Assembly (NCBI GenBank): GCA_011032825.1
Contig: JAADJZ010000035.1
Span: forward strand, 248,001 to 312,000
DNA length: 64,000 bases
Origin: Massariosphaeria phaeospora
Taxonomy: Eukaryota > Ascomycota > Dothideomycetes > Pleosporales
Reading direction: 5' to 3'
The notes beneath the pieces are model-generated. The model did not search any database, was not told the DNA's origin, and worked only from the letters and a program-made list of their open reading frames with translations. Of the stretch, positions 47,274-57,515 are shown one piece after another. Made by a program: the position numbers and the translations under genes. The first letter of the stretch is position 1; every line of letters begins with the position of its first letter.

Positions 47274-48297
47274 TGCGGCGGCGGCTCTGCTTGGTGGACG
47301 GGGACGCTCTGCAGTGCCGGTACTCGACTTGTCCTGCAGAGGGTATTGCAGTGCCGGCACTTGTTCTGGATAGAGGAGTGCGTGGTCGAGAGAGTATCGG
47401 GTGGCCAGCTGCAGTGCGGGGTGCGTGTGCGTGTGCGTGCGAGGGTCGGATACCTCGGTGGTGGTAGCCTCACCGCCCATCTGGGCTATCCCGAATTCGA
47501 TCAGTGCAAATCATCCCCCGTTGATCAGGCCAGCCAAGCGTGGGACGGTTCACCAGGCTGCTCTAGCACCACTTGCTGCTTGCTGCCACCGGCTAGCGGC
47601 GTGTGCCGAGGGAGGACGCGATAATGGGGAGCTGGGCAGCAGAGAGCCAGGAGAGGCCGACGACGTGTGCCGGCAATGATGAAAGCGTCGCCGCGAGGAA
47701 TGCGCCAACCCACGGCCGCCAGCCCTTCTGGAACAAACCAGCGACGGCGACAACCCTCTTGCGCTCTCCTTTTCCCCCTCTCTGCCCGCGGCACGCTGAT
47801 GAGGAGAGATGACGGGCAGGGATGCATGGGCAGAGTCGTTCGGTGCTCTGGCTCGCCAAGTTAACGTCGCAGTGCTGAGTGCCCCATGCCCATGCATGCC
47901 CACCGCCCGCCGCCCGCCGCCCACTCTGCGCTCTCCAGCTGCCCCGAGTTGCCGCTGGTGCTGGTGCTCGCGCCTTTCACTCTCCATTCACCATCCACCA
48001 TTCACCACCACCACCACCGACCTCCTCCTCCCGTCACTCCACCGTCCACCATCCGCCATCCCACCGCCATCCGCCTGCATCGCGCTGCTGCACCCGTGGC
48101 GGCCGCCCCTTTCACCCGTGGGCCGTGGTCCGTGGTGCGTCTTGACTGACAGCACAAAGCAACACAAGCGGCTGGCGACGCCCGGCAGGCAGCCAAGAAG
48201 GGCCTTGTTCGTTCTTGCGCCGCCCTCGCTCGCTCTCCTTGCTCCCCACAGCCCGACATGAGGCAGGAACTCCAGAGTCCTGTCCCCGTCTTGCGTG
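47274..48297. promoter_or_regulatory. divergent promoter region
   Basis: About 1 kb between the starts of polyprenol reductase (minus) and the Hos4-like gene (plus). The right half, 47,880-48,240, is dominated by CCACC/CCATC-type C-rich tracts, a typical leader. Long frames here on both strands are composition artefacts. Confidence 0.5.
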
Positions 48298-51200
48298 ATG
48301 ACCAGTAATGGCGCCGTTGCTCTTCTCCCACCCGCCGCCCTCGATGACCCCAGGCCCGCGGCCCATGCCCGACCGCCCGCCGCCCGGCCAGCTGCGTCGC
48401 CATCGTCGCGCAACAAGTCGCCAGCTAGTGCCCGTCTGCAGAATGGCGACAACAGCTCCGACCATGGCCAGAACGAGTCCGAGGCCGAGACGGTCGTGCT
48501 GGACGACGCCCAAGAAGACGACGCCGACCGACCGAGCAAGATGATCAAGAAGGAGCGCGCCGACGACGACAACAACACCAACAGTGCCGCTGTCCGTCCG
48601 CGCGCCGTCAGGGAAGGCCCTCGCCCGCCGTCGCTAGCGGTGAACGGCCACCAAACGGCGACTTCAGATGGCAAAGGCTGCATCGTCAACGGCGCCAAGC
48701 ACAGCTCCGAGCGTGATGCAAAGAGCCCTATTCTTACCTCCCCCAGCAGCCGCACCCTCTCGCGGCACACCAAGGACACCAGCCCGACTGATTCTGCCGC
48801 ATCTCCCGCGCAGACCACGGTGTCGCCCGCACTACCTACCACGCGTGGCCGGAGTGCATCGACTGTAGAGTCCCGCAAACGCAAGCTGCGCGACGATTCG
48901 CACCCGAAAGCGCTGGAACCCCCGCGGCAGAAAGCCAAAACTGACGCACTGAAGGACCTGCGCACCCAGCCCACCTCGCCTGCGACACCAGGCCTGGGCC
49001 GTCTTCACAAACGATCGCAATCCACCCAGTCGGTCGTGACCGGTGGCGTAGGCCGAAAGCGCAGAGACCTCACAGCGCTCGCACTGACAACCGAGCGTGA
49101 TCGTTATTCTGACTCTAGTTCCGAGAATTCGTCCTCGCCACGGCCAGCCCACACGCCCGGTCTGGTCTCCCACCCAAGACTAAAGCGATCGTCCCACCGT
49201 GCGCTGACATCGCCCGTGCGTGCCATGCCTGCGCGGAAAGTCGACAAGTTTGGTGCAACGAGACTGGCCAGAGAGTGCGAACGGGGCGACCTTGAACAAG
49301 TCCAGGCTGCTTACAGTGCCGCACCCGATGAGCTGGACCAGGTGGACTTTGCCGGAATAGCCCCATTACAGAAGGCTGCACTGCACGGTTGGCGGGGCGT
49401 GGTTGAGTTTCTAATCAGCAAAGCATGTCGAACCGATTGCGAATCCAACGACCGAGATACGCCGCTTATCGACGCCGTCGAAAATGGGCATTTAGCGGTA
49501 GTAAAGCTTTTGCTCAACAAAGGACACGTTAACCCCCACCACCAGAACAAAAAGGGCCAGCGTGCCATCGATGTCCTCGACCCGGAAAACAACGACGCCG
49601 AAGAAATCGAGAAGGAACTTCGAGCCGCCATGCGTCGGCAAACCAACGCCATCAAGGACGAACAACAGAGCCAAGGCCGTTTGCACCAACAAAAGTCAGT
49701 GTCGAGCCTGCTTTACAACGAGTTCAATCAGGAAACGTTGATCGAGAAGGCTGGGGATGGCGACATCTCTGCAGTGGGAGAGCTCATCAACAGCAACATA
49801 AAGCCGAATATAGCTTGCGGAGTTGCTGCTGCACGTGGTGGCCATTACGATATTCTTAGCATCCTTTTGGCGAGCGGATTGAAAGCCGATCCCGACCCTT
49901 CAAAACACAGCGAAACACCTATGCTTGTTGCTATCGGACGAGGACACCTCAAGATCATCCAGCTCATGTTGGAGCAAGAAGTTTTCGACCCAACAAGACG
50001 GAATCGCGAGGGCAAGACCTACTACGAGATATCAGAGGACCGACGTGGTCCGAAATGGGAGCAGGAGAGGGAAATCCTCAAGACTGCATACGATACTCAC
50101 AGGACCTCACACAGGAGTCCAAAGAAGAGCAAGAAGGAAGCACCGAGCATGTTAGGCGGGCGAATGAAGAGTAAATCGTCATTGACACGAGAGCACTCGT
50201 TGTCCCCACGACCGGAGCCCAAACGTACCTATAGTTCAAAGTCGGCCGGTGTTCCGCAAAAGTCTAGAAGGCTGATGTCCGGGAAAGAAATGGCGAGCCG
50301 CGAGATCAACAAGCGTCGGAGGCGGGTTGTGAACGACGATTCGTCCGAAGAAGAGAGTGAAGAGGATGTGCGGCCGCCGACCAAGAAAGTCGCCAAACCT
50401 CGTCCCTACAGCGAGGGCGAAGAGTACAAGCCAGCCAACAATTCGATCAAGCCAGAACAGGATTCACCAAAACGGTCGGTCCTCGCCCGTTCAGACGATA
50501 GCGAGGAAGACGATGGTCAGCGCAAGCAATCGCATAGGATACACACGAAGCCGGAGAAAATAAATGTCAGGCCTACCCCGGACCCAGACTCACTGGATGA
50601 GCGAAGGCCCTTCAAAAAAGCTAGCAAGACACGAGTCTTGGATGAAACTATAGGGAAGCGACGGCCTTCAGAGGTTTCTCCTGGTGACGCCAAGATCAAG
50701 AAGACACCAACTACATCGGCAAAATCTACGCCTGCACCACCAGAGAAAGCATCGACTCCAGATGCGGTCCGTGAACGCCGCCAAGAGGCAGAAAGGCAGG
50801 CCGCAGAGGCTAAGCGCAAGGCTGCTGAGGAAGAGGCGCGTAAGCGGGATGAGGAGGACGCCAAGCACAGGGCTAGGGAAGCCGAGGAAGCAAGAAAGAA
50901 AGCAGAGGCCGAAGCAGAGGCTAAGCGCATCGCTGAAGCAGCCGAAGCCGCGCGCAAACGTGAAGAGGACGAAGCTCGACAACGGGCCGAAGAGGAGGCG
51001 AGACAGGAGGCGAGAAGACAGGAAGAGCTTGTCGCCCGGCAAGTACGTATCTCGAAATTTCCGCGAGCACTGCGACGGGCTTGTGAGTTTGGCAGCAACC
51101 GTCCGCTTCACTTTTCTGGCGACGAGCTCGGCATGTCTATGCTCTTTCTACCCTTACATTATACAACATCCCAGGAGCTACGACCCGATGGTCAGCATTC

Positions 51201-51705
51201 CACTCTATCCTACATCATGTCTTTCCAGGCCGTCGGCATTCTTGGACTACCGGAGCTTGACCTCGCACGCCTAGACGCACCTTACTCCAGCTGGAACCGT
51301 ATACCTGTCGAGCACCGACACCGTGAATCTCTCTTCCGGAAGTACAGCCCGGAACTTCTCGCCCAGGATTACCGCTTTCCGATGGAAGGCATGCCCGACT
51401 TCGATTTTGCGAAGATTCAACAGTCAGTTAGGGAGGCCCGTCAGCAGTTCATGGACATGGACGGCCTTTACTGGATCGAACAAGGCGTGTTGGAAGCAGA
51501 GGTGGAAAAGTTAGCGCACCTGAAACCTCTTATGGCACAAATCAAAGACAGGTCCAAGTGGCGGCAGATTCGCCTCGACGAGTCGGCGAAGCCCAAGCCT
51601 AGAAAGACCTTCATGGATGTTTTCAAGGAAATGTCAGTCACCAACGAGACTGTCAACAAGCCTGTCAACGGCCCCGTCAACGGCCCTGCCAACGGCGATG
51701 GATGA
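48298..51705 (+). CDS. ankyrin-repeat Set3 complex subunit (Hos4-like)
   Basis: A single 3.4-kb exon from ATG 48298 gives 1135 residues. The N-terminal 310 residues are disordered and Ser/Pro/Lys-rich. Ankyrin repeats follow (about 315-430 and 470-560): FGATRLARECERGDLEQVQA, FAGIAPLQKAALHGWRGVVEF, DRDTPLIDAVENGHLAVVKLL and SETPMLVAIGRGHLKIIQLML. A basic/acidic disordered segment and an Ala/Glu/Arg coiled coil (about 825-911) precede a conserved C-terminal region (KFPRALRRACEFGSNRPLHF, FQAVGILGLPELDLA, YRFPMEGMPDFDFAKIQ). In yeast, Hos4 is a subunit of the Set3C histone deacetylase complex. Orthology is inferred from domain order and the C-terminal region. The tail carries short VNGP repeats. 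No intron is needed. Confidence 0.8.
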   Translation: MTSNGAVALLPPAALDDPRPAAHARPPAARPAASPSSRNKSPASARLQNGDNSSDHGQNESEAETVVLDDAQEDDADRPSKMIKKERADDDNNTNSAAVRPRAVREGPRPPSLAVNGHQTATSDGKGCIVNGAKHSSERDAKSPILTSPSSRTLSRHTKDTSPTDSAASPAQTTVSPALPTTRGRSASTVESRKRKLRDDSHPKALEPPRQKAKTDALKDLRTQPTSPATPGLGRLHKRSQSTQSVVTGGVGRKRRDLTALALTTERDRYSDSSSENSSSPRPAHTPGLVSHPRLKRSSHRALTSPVRAMPARKVDKFGATRLARECERGDLEQVQAAYSAAPDELDQVDFAGIAPLQKAALHGWRGVVEFLISKACRTDCESNDRDTPLIDAVENGHLAVVKLLLNKGHVNPHHQNKKGQRAIDVLDPENNDAEEIEKELRAAMRRQTNAIKDEQQSQGRLHQQKSVSSLLYNEFNQETLIEKAGDGDISAVGELINSNIKPNIACGVAAARGGHYDILSILLASGLKADPDPSKHSETPMLVAIGRGHLKIIQLMLEQEVFDPTRRNREGKTYYEISEDRRGPKWEQEREILKTAYDTHRTSHRSPKKSKKEAPSMLGGRMKSKSSLTREHSLSPRPEPKRTYSSKSAGVPQKSRRLMSGKEMASREINKRRRRVVNDDSSEEESEEDVRPPTKKVAKPRPYSEGEEYKPANNSIKPEQDSPKRSVLARSDDSEEDDGQRKQSHRIHTKPEKINVRPTPDPDSLDERRPFKKASKTRVLDETIGKRRPSEVSPGDAKIKKTPTTSAKSTPAPPEKASTPDAVRERRQEAERQAAEAKRKAAEEEARKRDEEDAKHRAREAEEARKKAEAEAEAKRIAEAAEAARKREEDEARQRAEEEARQEARRQEELVARQVRISKFPRALRRACEFGSNRPLHFSGDELGMSMLFLPLHYTTSQELRPDGQHSTLSYIMSFQAVGILGLPELDLARLDAPYSSWNRIPVEHRHRESLFRKYSPELLAQDYRFPMEGMPDFDFAKIQQSVREARQQFMDMDGLYWIEQGVLEAEVEKLAHLKPLMAQIKDRSKWRQIRLDESAKPKPRKTFMDVFKEMSVTNETVNKPVNGPVNGPANGDG

Positions 51706-52414
51706 AGTAGAGTAGCGCTGAGACGGGAAACTCGAACCTTCTGCGCTTCGTTGCTGAGCGCTTGGACAGATTACGCACCCACGACGGTTGTGTGACGATG
51801 CAGGCTGCGTGTGGGGAGGAACATGTGCTGGCAAAGATACAGGGTGACGTGATGAAGATGATCAGAATACCAAGGACGTAGCCGCCCAGTCGATACTCAC
51901 TATTGACGGGCACAAGATCTTTCTGCGTTCTCTTTGTAAATTACTGATCGGTGCGGTGTGGGATTGAAGCTGGTGGAGCATTCGTTGTAACGGATAGCTG
52001 TAGGATGGATGGGTATGTGCATAGTAAATGTCACTGCAGATGTCGATGAAGCTAGAATTCGCAAACACATCTGATACTCCATTGTTTGAGATTGTGATTG
52101 CTTGTTTTTGAGAGACGAAAGGCTCATGTGGATGTCAATGAGTGACATTTGTAGCGAAACAGTAGCAACTGACGGTTGCTGACCGCCTGCCTGGAACAAC
52201 TTTCTGCCACCCCACTTCGCCGTGCTCCGCCAATGAACTGGTGGGTGACGGCTTACCTACCTCCCCGAAAGCTAAACTCTCCACGCTTTGACATACCACA
52301 GCCACAGCCTCACCTTTATGAGCCTACTACTCAACCAACTACCTCAAACCACACCTACAATTCCTGCCCCCAACCAAGCAACCAATCCGCCCTCACCCTC
52401 CACAGACGCCCGCG
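51706..52414. other. intergenic region
   Basis: 709 bp with no gene: 3' flank of the Hos4-like gene, then a CA/CT-rich leader of the parvulin gene. Confidence 0.5.
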
Positions 52415-52903
52415 ATGCCTTCGAAACCCAAAGGCAAAGGCAAAACCAAAGACAACGCAACAAAGGAAGACAAGCCAGAAAAAGCCGCTACCGGAAAGGG
52501 CGCCGGCGCCGCGAAACGTAAGCCCGCGACGGCCATCAACGTCCGCCACATCCTGTGCGAGAAACACAGCCGCAAGGAAGAGGCGCTGGAGAAGCTGCGC
52601 GAGGGCGCCAAGTTCGACGATGTGGCGCGGGAGATGAGCGAGGATAAGGCGCGGCAGGGTGAGTCTTATAATCTGTGCTTGGTTGGGACAGGCGGGGAGA
52701 GCATGAGCCTGTGATTAGGATGGGGCTAATGATAGTATGTTTATACAGGTGGTTTACTCGGCTGGAAAACTCGCGGTAGCTTGCTCGCAGACTTCGAGAA
52801 GGTGGCGTATGATTTGGAGGTTAGTTCGACGGGGAGTCCGAAGTGGGGGGAGTGTCGCACGGGCGAGGGGTATCATCTTGTTATGGTTGAGGGGAGGAGG
52901 TAG
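52415..52903 (+). CDS. parvulin-type peptidyl-prolyl isomerase, Par14/PIN4 class
   Basis: Exons 52415-52658 and 52749-52903 flank a 90-nt intron in phase 1; the protein is 132 residues, close to human Par14 (131). A Lys-rich N-terminal tail of about 40 residues precedes the rotamase domain: [60 protein letters not shown] and [11 protein letters not shown] at the C-terminus. There is no WW domain, which separates it from Pin1/Ess1. Par14-class enzymes act in ribosome biogenesis and bind DNA through the basic tail. Confidence 0.92.
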
Positions 52904-53810
52904 TGGGCTGGTGGGTTGGACCGCTGGGGCGCGGTAGGATGAGAGGGTGGATGGCGTGGTTAAGTTGGGTGGGAAGCAGTAAAGATACCAATTTGGGTTT
53001 GATGTGTGCTCGTATAAGTCGAGACGGCGTTTCTAGGGGGTGCAGGCAGACGGCAGTCTTATGACGGCTTTGCTCTTAATCCTGCCGTGGCGTCTAGGAA
53101 AATGCTCAAAGTCCAAATGGAGAAACTCTGATTTCTCTCGAGTCCTTGATGAATCTGCTTGCAGAGAGTAAGCATACCACAGTCTGTTTTCCCCTTCTTG
53201 ACCTCCAAACTACCACACCTGCCACCTTGCGCTTAGCAATTCAGCATTAGAAGGATACATATCCTCGCTGCAGGGTAGTCTCGAGACCCAAAAGCCGATC
53301 TTCTTTTTGGCTATGTACTGACTACGAAGCTTCTTTCTAGCTACGTACTGTTTACACCCCAACAAAACACGATTAGTAATTTTCCGCTATCACCATTCCC
53401 AACATTCTCTTGTACCGTCCTTCATTCACTTTTACGACTCAACTCCTACTTCTCGGGACGCCTGCCCGCCTTCCCGGCTAAGGTACCAGAGCGCAGATAT
53501 AGCCACCGGTGCGTCTGTTCCACTAGCAGAAGAACGGGTTAGGACAGCTTAGATATCGCCGCTAGAACGTTGGGAAGGGCGGGTGGAGAGAGAAGACAGG
53601 GGGTCTGGTGCATGCATACCCCGCCACGACGATGACGATTTCGCAGTGGAGCCTGGAGGGCGAGAGAAAAAAACAGACTAAATACTAGACCTCGATAGCT
53701 ATATAAACTACTTAGTCCTATCTTACTTGTAATTCTGTACCCCAGCAATTTTATTTTGAACTCTGCATATTCAACTCAGTTCAGCCCAGTTCGGTTCAAT
53801 CGTATACACA
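52904..53810. other. intergenic region
   Basis: 907 bp without a supportable gene. The sequence is AT-richer than neighbouring DNA, with a TATATAAACTAC at about 53700 roughly 110 bp before the next ATG. This may be the TATA element of the aldo-keto reductase gene. Confidence 0.5.
53698..53706 (+). promoter_or_regulatory. possible TATA box
   Basis: TATATAAAC-like sequence about 110 bp upstream of ATG 53811, in an AT-rich block. Distance and match are suitable for a TATA element, but this is a pattern match only. Confidence 0.3.
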
Positions 53811-55124
53811 ATGGCTTCCACCGACACCTCCTCCACCCCCAAAGACGCGCCCCAGATGGAGTACCGCTTCGTGGGCGCCAGCGGTCTGCAGATCTCGGTC
53901 ATTTCGCTGGGCGGCTGGTTGACGTACGGCGGGCATGTCGGCGATGGTGCGTCTTGTTTTCTTCTTTTTCCCCGACAGATTATCGGACTGTCGCTGCTTT
54001 CCTTGTCTTCCTTTCGCCCCTCTAGCACTGGAGTTGGAAATTGGAATTGTGCATGATACATGGTTGCTGACGAGACGAATGCACAGACAACACGTTCGCG
54101 TGTCTGAAGGCCGCGTATGATGCGGGTATTAATTTCTTCGACTGCGCAGAGGGATATGCGGGCGGGGAGAGCGAGAAGGTCATGGGGCGGGCGATTCAGC
54201 ATTTTGGGTGGAATCGGAATGACATTGTTGTTTCTACCAAGGTGAGCTTGCCCTACTATTTTGCCCACAGTTTGCCCCTCGAGGCACCCGTTCATGCCCT
54301 CCTTTTCGATACGCCTTGCTAATGCGCTGTAGATATACTGGGGCACGCACAACTCCGCCCTGCCCGCGCCCCGGAACAAGATCAACAACCTGGGCCTGTC
54401 GCGGAAGCACCTCATCGAAGCCACCGAGTCGTCACTCGCCCGCCTCCAACTCTCCTACGTCGACATCCTGTACGCGCACCGGCCGGATCGCCACACGCCC
54501 ATCGAAGAGACGGTGCGCGCCTTCAACCACCTGATCAACACGGGCAAGACGCTGTACTGGGGCACTTCGGAATGGATGGCCAGCGAGATCGAGGAGGCGT
54601 GGGCCGTAGCCGACCGGCTGGGGCTCGTGGGCCCGATTGTCGAGCAGCCCGGGTACTCGCTGCTGAGCCGCAAGAAAGTCGACGAGGAGTTCAAGAACGC
54701 GAACCTGTACGTGCGGCGTGGGCTTGGGCTGACCATCTTCTCGCCGCTGCAGGGCGGGCTGCTGACGGGCAAGTACGTCGACGGCATCCCGGAGGACTCG
54801 CGCCTCAAGAAGAGCGACGACAAGTACATCCAGAGCGTCGTGGCGGGTGTCGGCAGCGAGAAGTGGGACAAGGAGCAGGAGAGCGTCAGGAAGCTGATCA
54901 AGGTGGCGGAGCGGCTGGGCACCGATGTCGCCACGCTGAGCATGGCGTGGGTGATTCGGAATCCACATGTGAGCAGTGCGATTACGGGGGCCAGCCGGCC
55001 GGAGCAGATTTGGCAGACGGTGAAAGCGGTGGAGGTCAAGGGGAAATTGACACAGGAAGTGCTAGACGAGATTGAGGAAATCATGGGGAACAAGCCGGCG
55101 GAGTTGACGAAGAGATTCGGGTGA
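53811..55124 (+). CDS. aldo-keto reductase, voltage-gated K+ channel beta-subunit-like (AKR6)
   Basis: Exons 53811-53946, 54087-54241 and 54333-55124, with 140- and 91-nt introns, give 360 residues. The TIM-barrel oxidoreductase begins YRFVGASGLQISVISLGGW. The catalytic tetrad is visible: Asp64 and Tyr69 in FFDCAEGYAGG, Lys97 in VVSTKIYWG, and His146 in DILYAHRPDR. NADPH-binding segments TLYWGTSEWMASEIEEA and IFSPLQGGLLTGKY are typical of the Kv-beta branch, as is the C-terminal SSAITGASRPEQIWQ. Fungal members act as soluble NADPH-dependent carbonyl reductases. The substrate is unknown. Convergent with Nop13, only 150 bp apart. Confidence 0.92.
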
Positions 55125-55274
55125 GGGGTGGACAGGTGCGCTGAGGGGAATGTGAAGGAAATTAGCGGAGTTGGTGCATATATGATTCATTAGCTTGTCC
55201 TCGAGCAGACTGCTATGGGTATCAAACAATCGAAAAGGCTTTTCCTAACCCCTGTATACCTAAATTCAATACTT

Positions 55275-56561
55275 CTAAGCAAAGGTGGTTTTCTTGCCCT
55301 TCGACTCCACAATGGCGTGCGAAGCCCTCGGGGCATTCATATGCGCAGCCCCAGCCTTGATCGTCCTGGGATCGACTTTGCCTCTCGAATTCTGATAAGG
55401 CTTCTTCTCGAAAGCTGGTCGCTCCCGTTTGTCCTTTTTGTCCCCGGCAAAGTTCGAAACGCGGTCGGGGTGCACGCCCTCGGCCTCCTTGTCTTTCCCA
55501 TAGCGCTTCTGGTAGCGGACTGTGGAGTCTTCGGCGAATTCGCAGCGCAAGTCGCGGCCAAACAGTCTGTTCACCAACCATTTCTTCTTCTTGCTCTTCT
55601 TCTTTGGGGCGGAGTCGGAGTCGGAGCCTGCCTTGTCGCTGTCTTTCCTGGGTCCGTCGTCTTTGAAGATGAAGCCTTTCACAGCTGACGTGGCAGACTC
55701 GATGTCCTCGTACGTGACCCACGCATAGCCTTTGCACTTGCCGGTATCTTCGAATGTCGCCATGTGTAGCATGGCGACGGGGCCACACTGCTCAAAGTGC
55801 GTCGTCAAGTCGTCTTTCGTGACATCGAAAGCTAGATTGCCAACGAAGATGCGCTTGTTCGGCGGTTTGCCCTCAACTGCGGCCTTGCCGTTCTTCGTCT
55901 CTTCCTCGGTCTTCGCTTTCTGCGGCCGACCCTCGAAGTTCCTCGCGTTCTTGATCAGCAGGGGCCGCCTATCGAGTTTCTGCTCCGTGAGCGCTATGGC
56001 GCTGTACATTGCCAGCTCGGTAGCGAAATCGACGTACGCAAAGCCCTGGTTCAGCGGCTTAGTAGTCCAATTCGCTGGCGGGGGTCTGGTCGGCGCGGGC
56101 ATGTGCAGGCGGGTAATCTCGCTGTCTTTCATGTCGGCATTGTCGATGATGAAGTTGCGGAGGGTGTCTTTTGTGGCGGACCACGGGAGGTTGCCGATCC
56201 ATACCCCAAACTCTGAGCGTTTTCCGGCCTTGTTGTCCTCATCATCTAGTGCGGGCTTCGCGGCAGAGGCTTCGGCGCCAGACGCAGTCGTAGAGGACGT
56301 AGGGGTGGTTTTCGCTTTCTTCGCTTTTCGAGCAGCCTTCTTCGACGCGGGCTCGGGGAGCTGGACGTCAATCTCGATTTCGTCGGGCAAGGCCTCTCGC
56401 TTGCGCTTTTTGGTAGCGGATTTGGGGTCCTCGGCTTCCTGCTCAACGGCCTCGACCTTGCTGGACTTTGATTTTTCTCTTTTTTCCTTCTTGTCCCGCT
56501 TTGCCGTTTTGTGGGCCCTGCGGGCTTCTTCCGCGGAGAGTGCGTCCTTTGTGTCGGACAT
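55275..56561 (-). CDS. NOP13: nucleolar RNA-binding protein Nop13
   Basis: A single exon of 428 residues from ATG 56561. A Lys/Glu-rich, nuclear-localisation-like N-terminus (1-115) precedes two RNA-recognition motifs. RRM1 (about 118-205) has FGVWIGNLPWSATKD and GFAYVDFAT. RRM2 (about 237-350) has KRIFVGNLAFDVTKDDL and KGYAWVTYEDIESA, and is interrupted by an acidic/Lys insertion before GRDLRCEFAEDSTVRYQKRY. Domain order and spacing match yeast Nop13 of pre-60S/90S particles. Divergent from the NBR1 gene. Confidence 0.9.
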   Translation of the reverse strand: MSDTKDALSAEEARRAHKTAKRDKKEKREKSKSSKVEAVEQEAEDPKSATKKRKREALPDEIEIDVQLPEPASKKAARKAKKAKTTPTSSTTASGAEASAAKPALDDEDNKAGKRSEFGVWIGNLPWSATKDTLRNFIIDNADMKDSEITRLHMPAPTRPPPANWTTKPLNQGFAYVDFATELAMYSAIALTEQKLDRRPLLIKNARNFEGRPQKAKTEEETKNGKAAVEGKPPNKRIFVGNLAFDVTKDDLTTHFEQCGPVAMLHMATFEDTGKCKGYAWVTYEDIESATSAVKGFIFKDDGPRKDSDKAGSDSDSAPKKKSKKKKWLVNRLFGRDLRCEFAEDSTVRYQKRYGKDKEAEGVHPDRVSNFAGDKKDKRERPAFEKKPYQNSRGKVDPRTIKAGAAHMNAPRASHAIVESKGKKTTFA

Positions 56562-57515
56562 GATGGCGTGGGAGGACGGCGTAGAAATTCGGGCTTTCCT
56601 GAATTTCGAGAGAGAATTTTGGAGGGACGGTGCTTAGTCATTGCGGCCTTGGCGCGGCCACCAATAATGAGGTGCCAGTCTGACCTGCTATTACCACTAA
56701 CCACCATGTTGATGGGTCTGTCATGATCCACAGGACATCAGACCCGACATGGTCAAAAGCGTTCTAGAGGGGTGCATAATCCGATCACTGCTGGGTGTTA
56801 TCTGGCAGTGAACCACCTGGTCCCAGCAGTCGTCCTGAGCCTCCGAGACGCCCTCGGGCTCGTTGAGAAGCATTAATTTCAGCATGTTCCAATCCGGTGT
56901 GCTGGCAGGTCGCACCAATACTGTGTGCTGACCGCCTGTTTGCTCGCATCCCGACGGTGGCTGCGTAACGCGGCGAGTGCGGCAGCGCGCGGCGCGTGAC
57001 AACCTCTCTCGCATCGGGGAAATGGACCGCCGACGCCACGTGACTTGGAGCTGAACAGACCCAGACTCACCCAGCTGCGCTGCGCCGCCGCAACATAGCT
57101 GGACACGCACTCGCCGGCTGACGACGCTGCAGGTGCCTGTGCCTGGGCTGCCGACCACTAGGTACTACGCGCGACTGGTAGTGAGTCCCCGGGTGGCAGC
57201 GCGAGAGTCGAGACGCACGTTGCCCGGCTAGCCCCAGCCCGCGCCCCCCCGGTCGCGCCTGCTGCTGTGGTGTGGGTAACGGACCACGGTAGCTGCTGCC
57301 TGCGCGCTCCACTACGACCTCACTCACCTGCCCTCCTCCCCACACCACCCTCTCCCTCCGCATCCGCATCCCCATCCCCAACCATCACCTCCACCGTCCC
57401 CTCGCTCCATCTCGGAGCTCGTCCATCTGTCGCTAGTCGTGTCGACGAGCCTGTGCAGGCACCTTGCCCCTCCTTCTTCCCTACGTCACCTCGTCGGCCT
57501 CGCTCGTCGCCCACC
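56562..57515. promoter_or_regulatory. divergent promoter region of NOP13 and NBR1
   Basis: 954 bp between start codons. No gene is supported; overlapping minus-strand frames are Arg/Ser-rich artefacts. The last 200 bp (57320-57515) are C-rich, with repeated CCATC / CACC motifs, typical of leaders in this genome. Confidence 0.5.

Noticed and set aside
47988..48974. 328-codon minus-strand frame opposite the Hos4-like gene
   Set aside because: It is antisense to a clear conserved coding sequence, is Ser/Arg-rich and has no recognisable domain; a codon-bias shadow.
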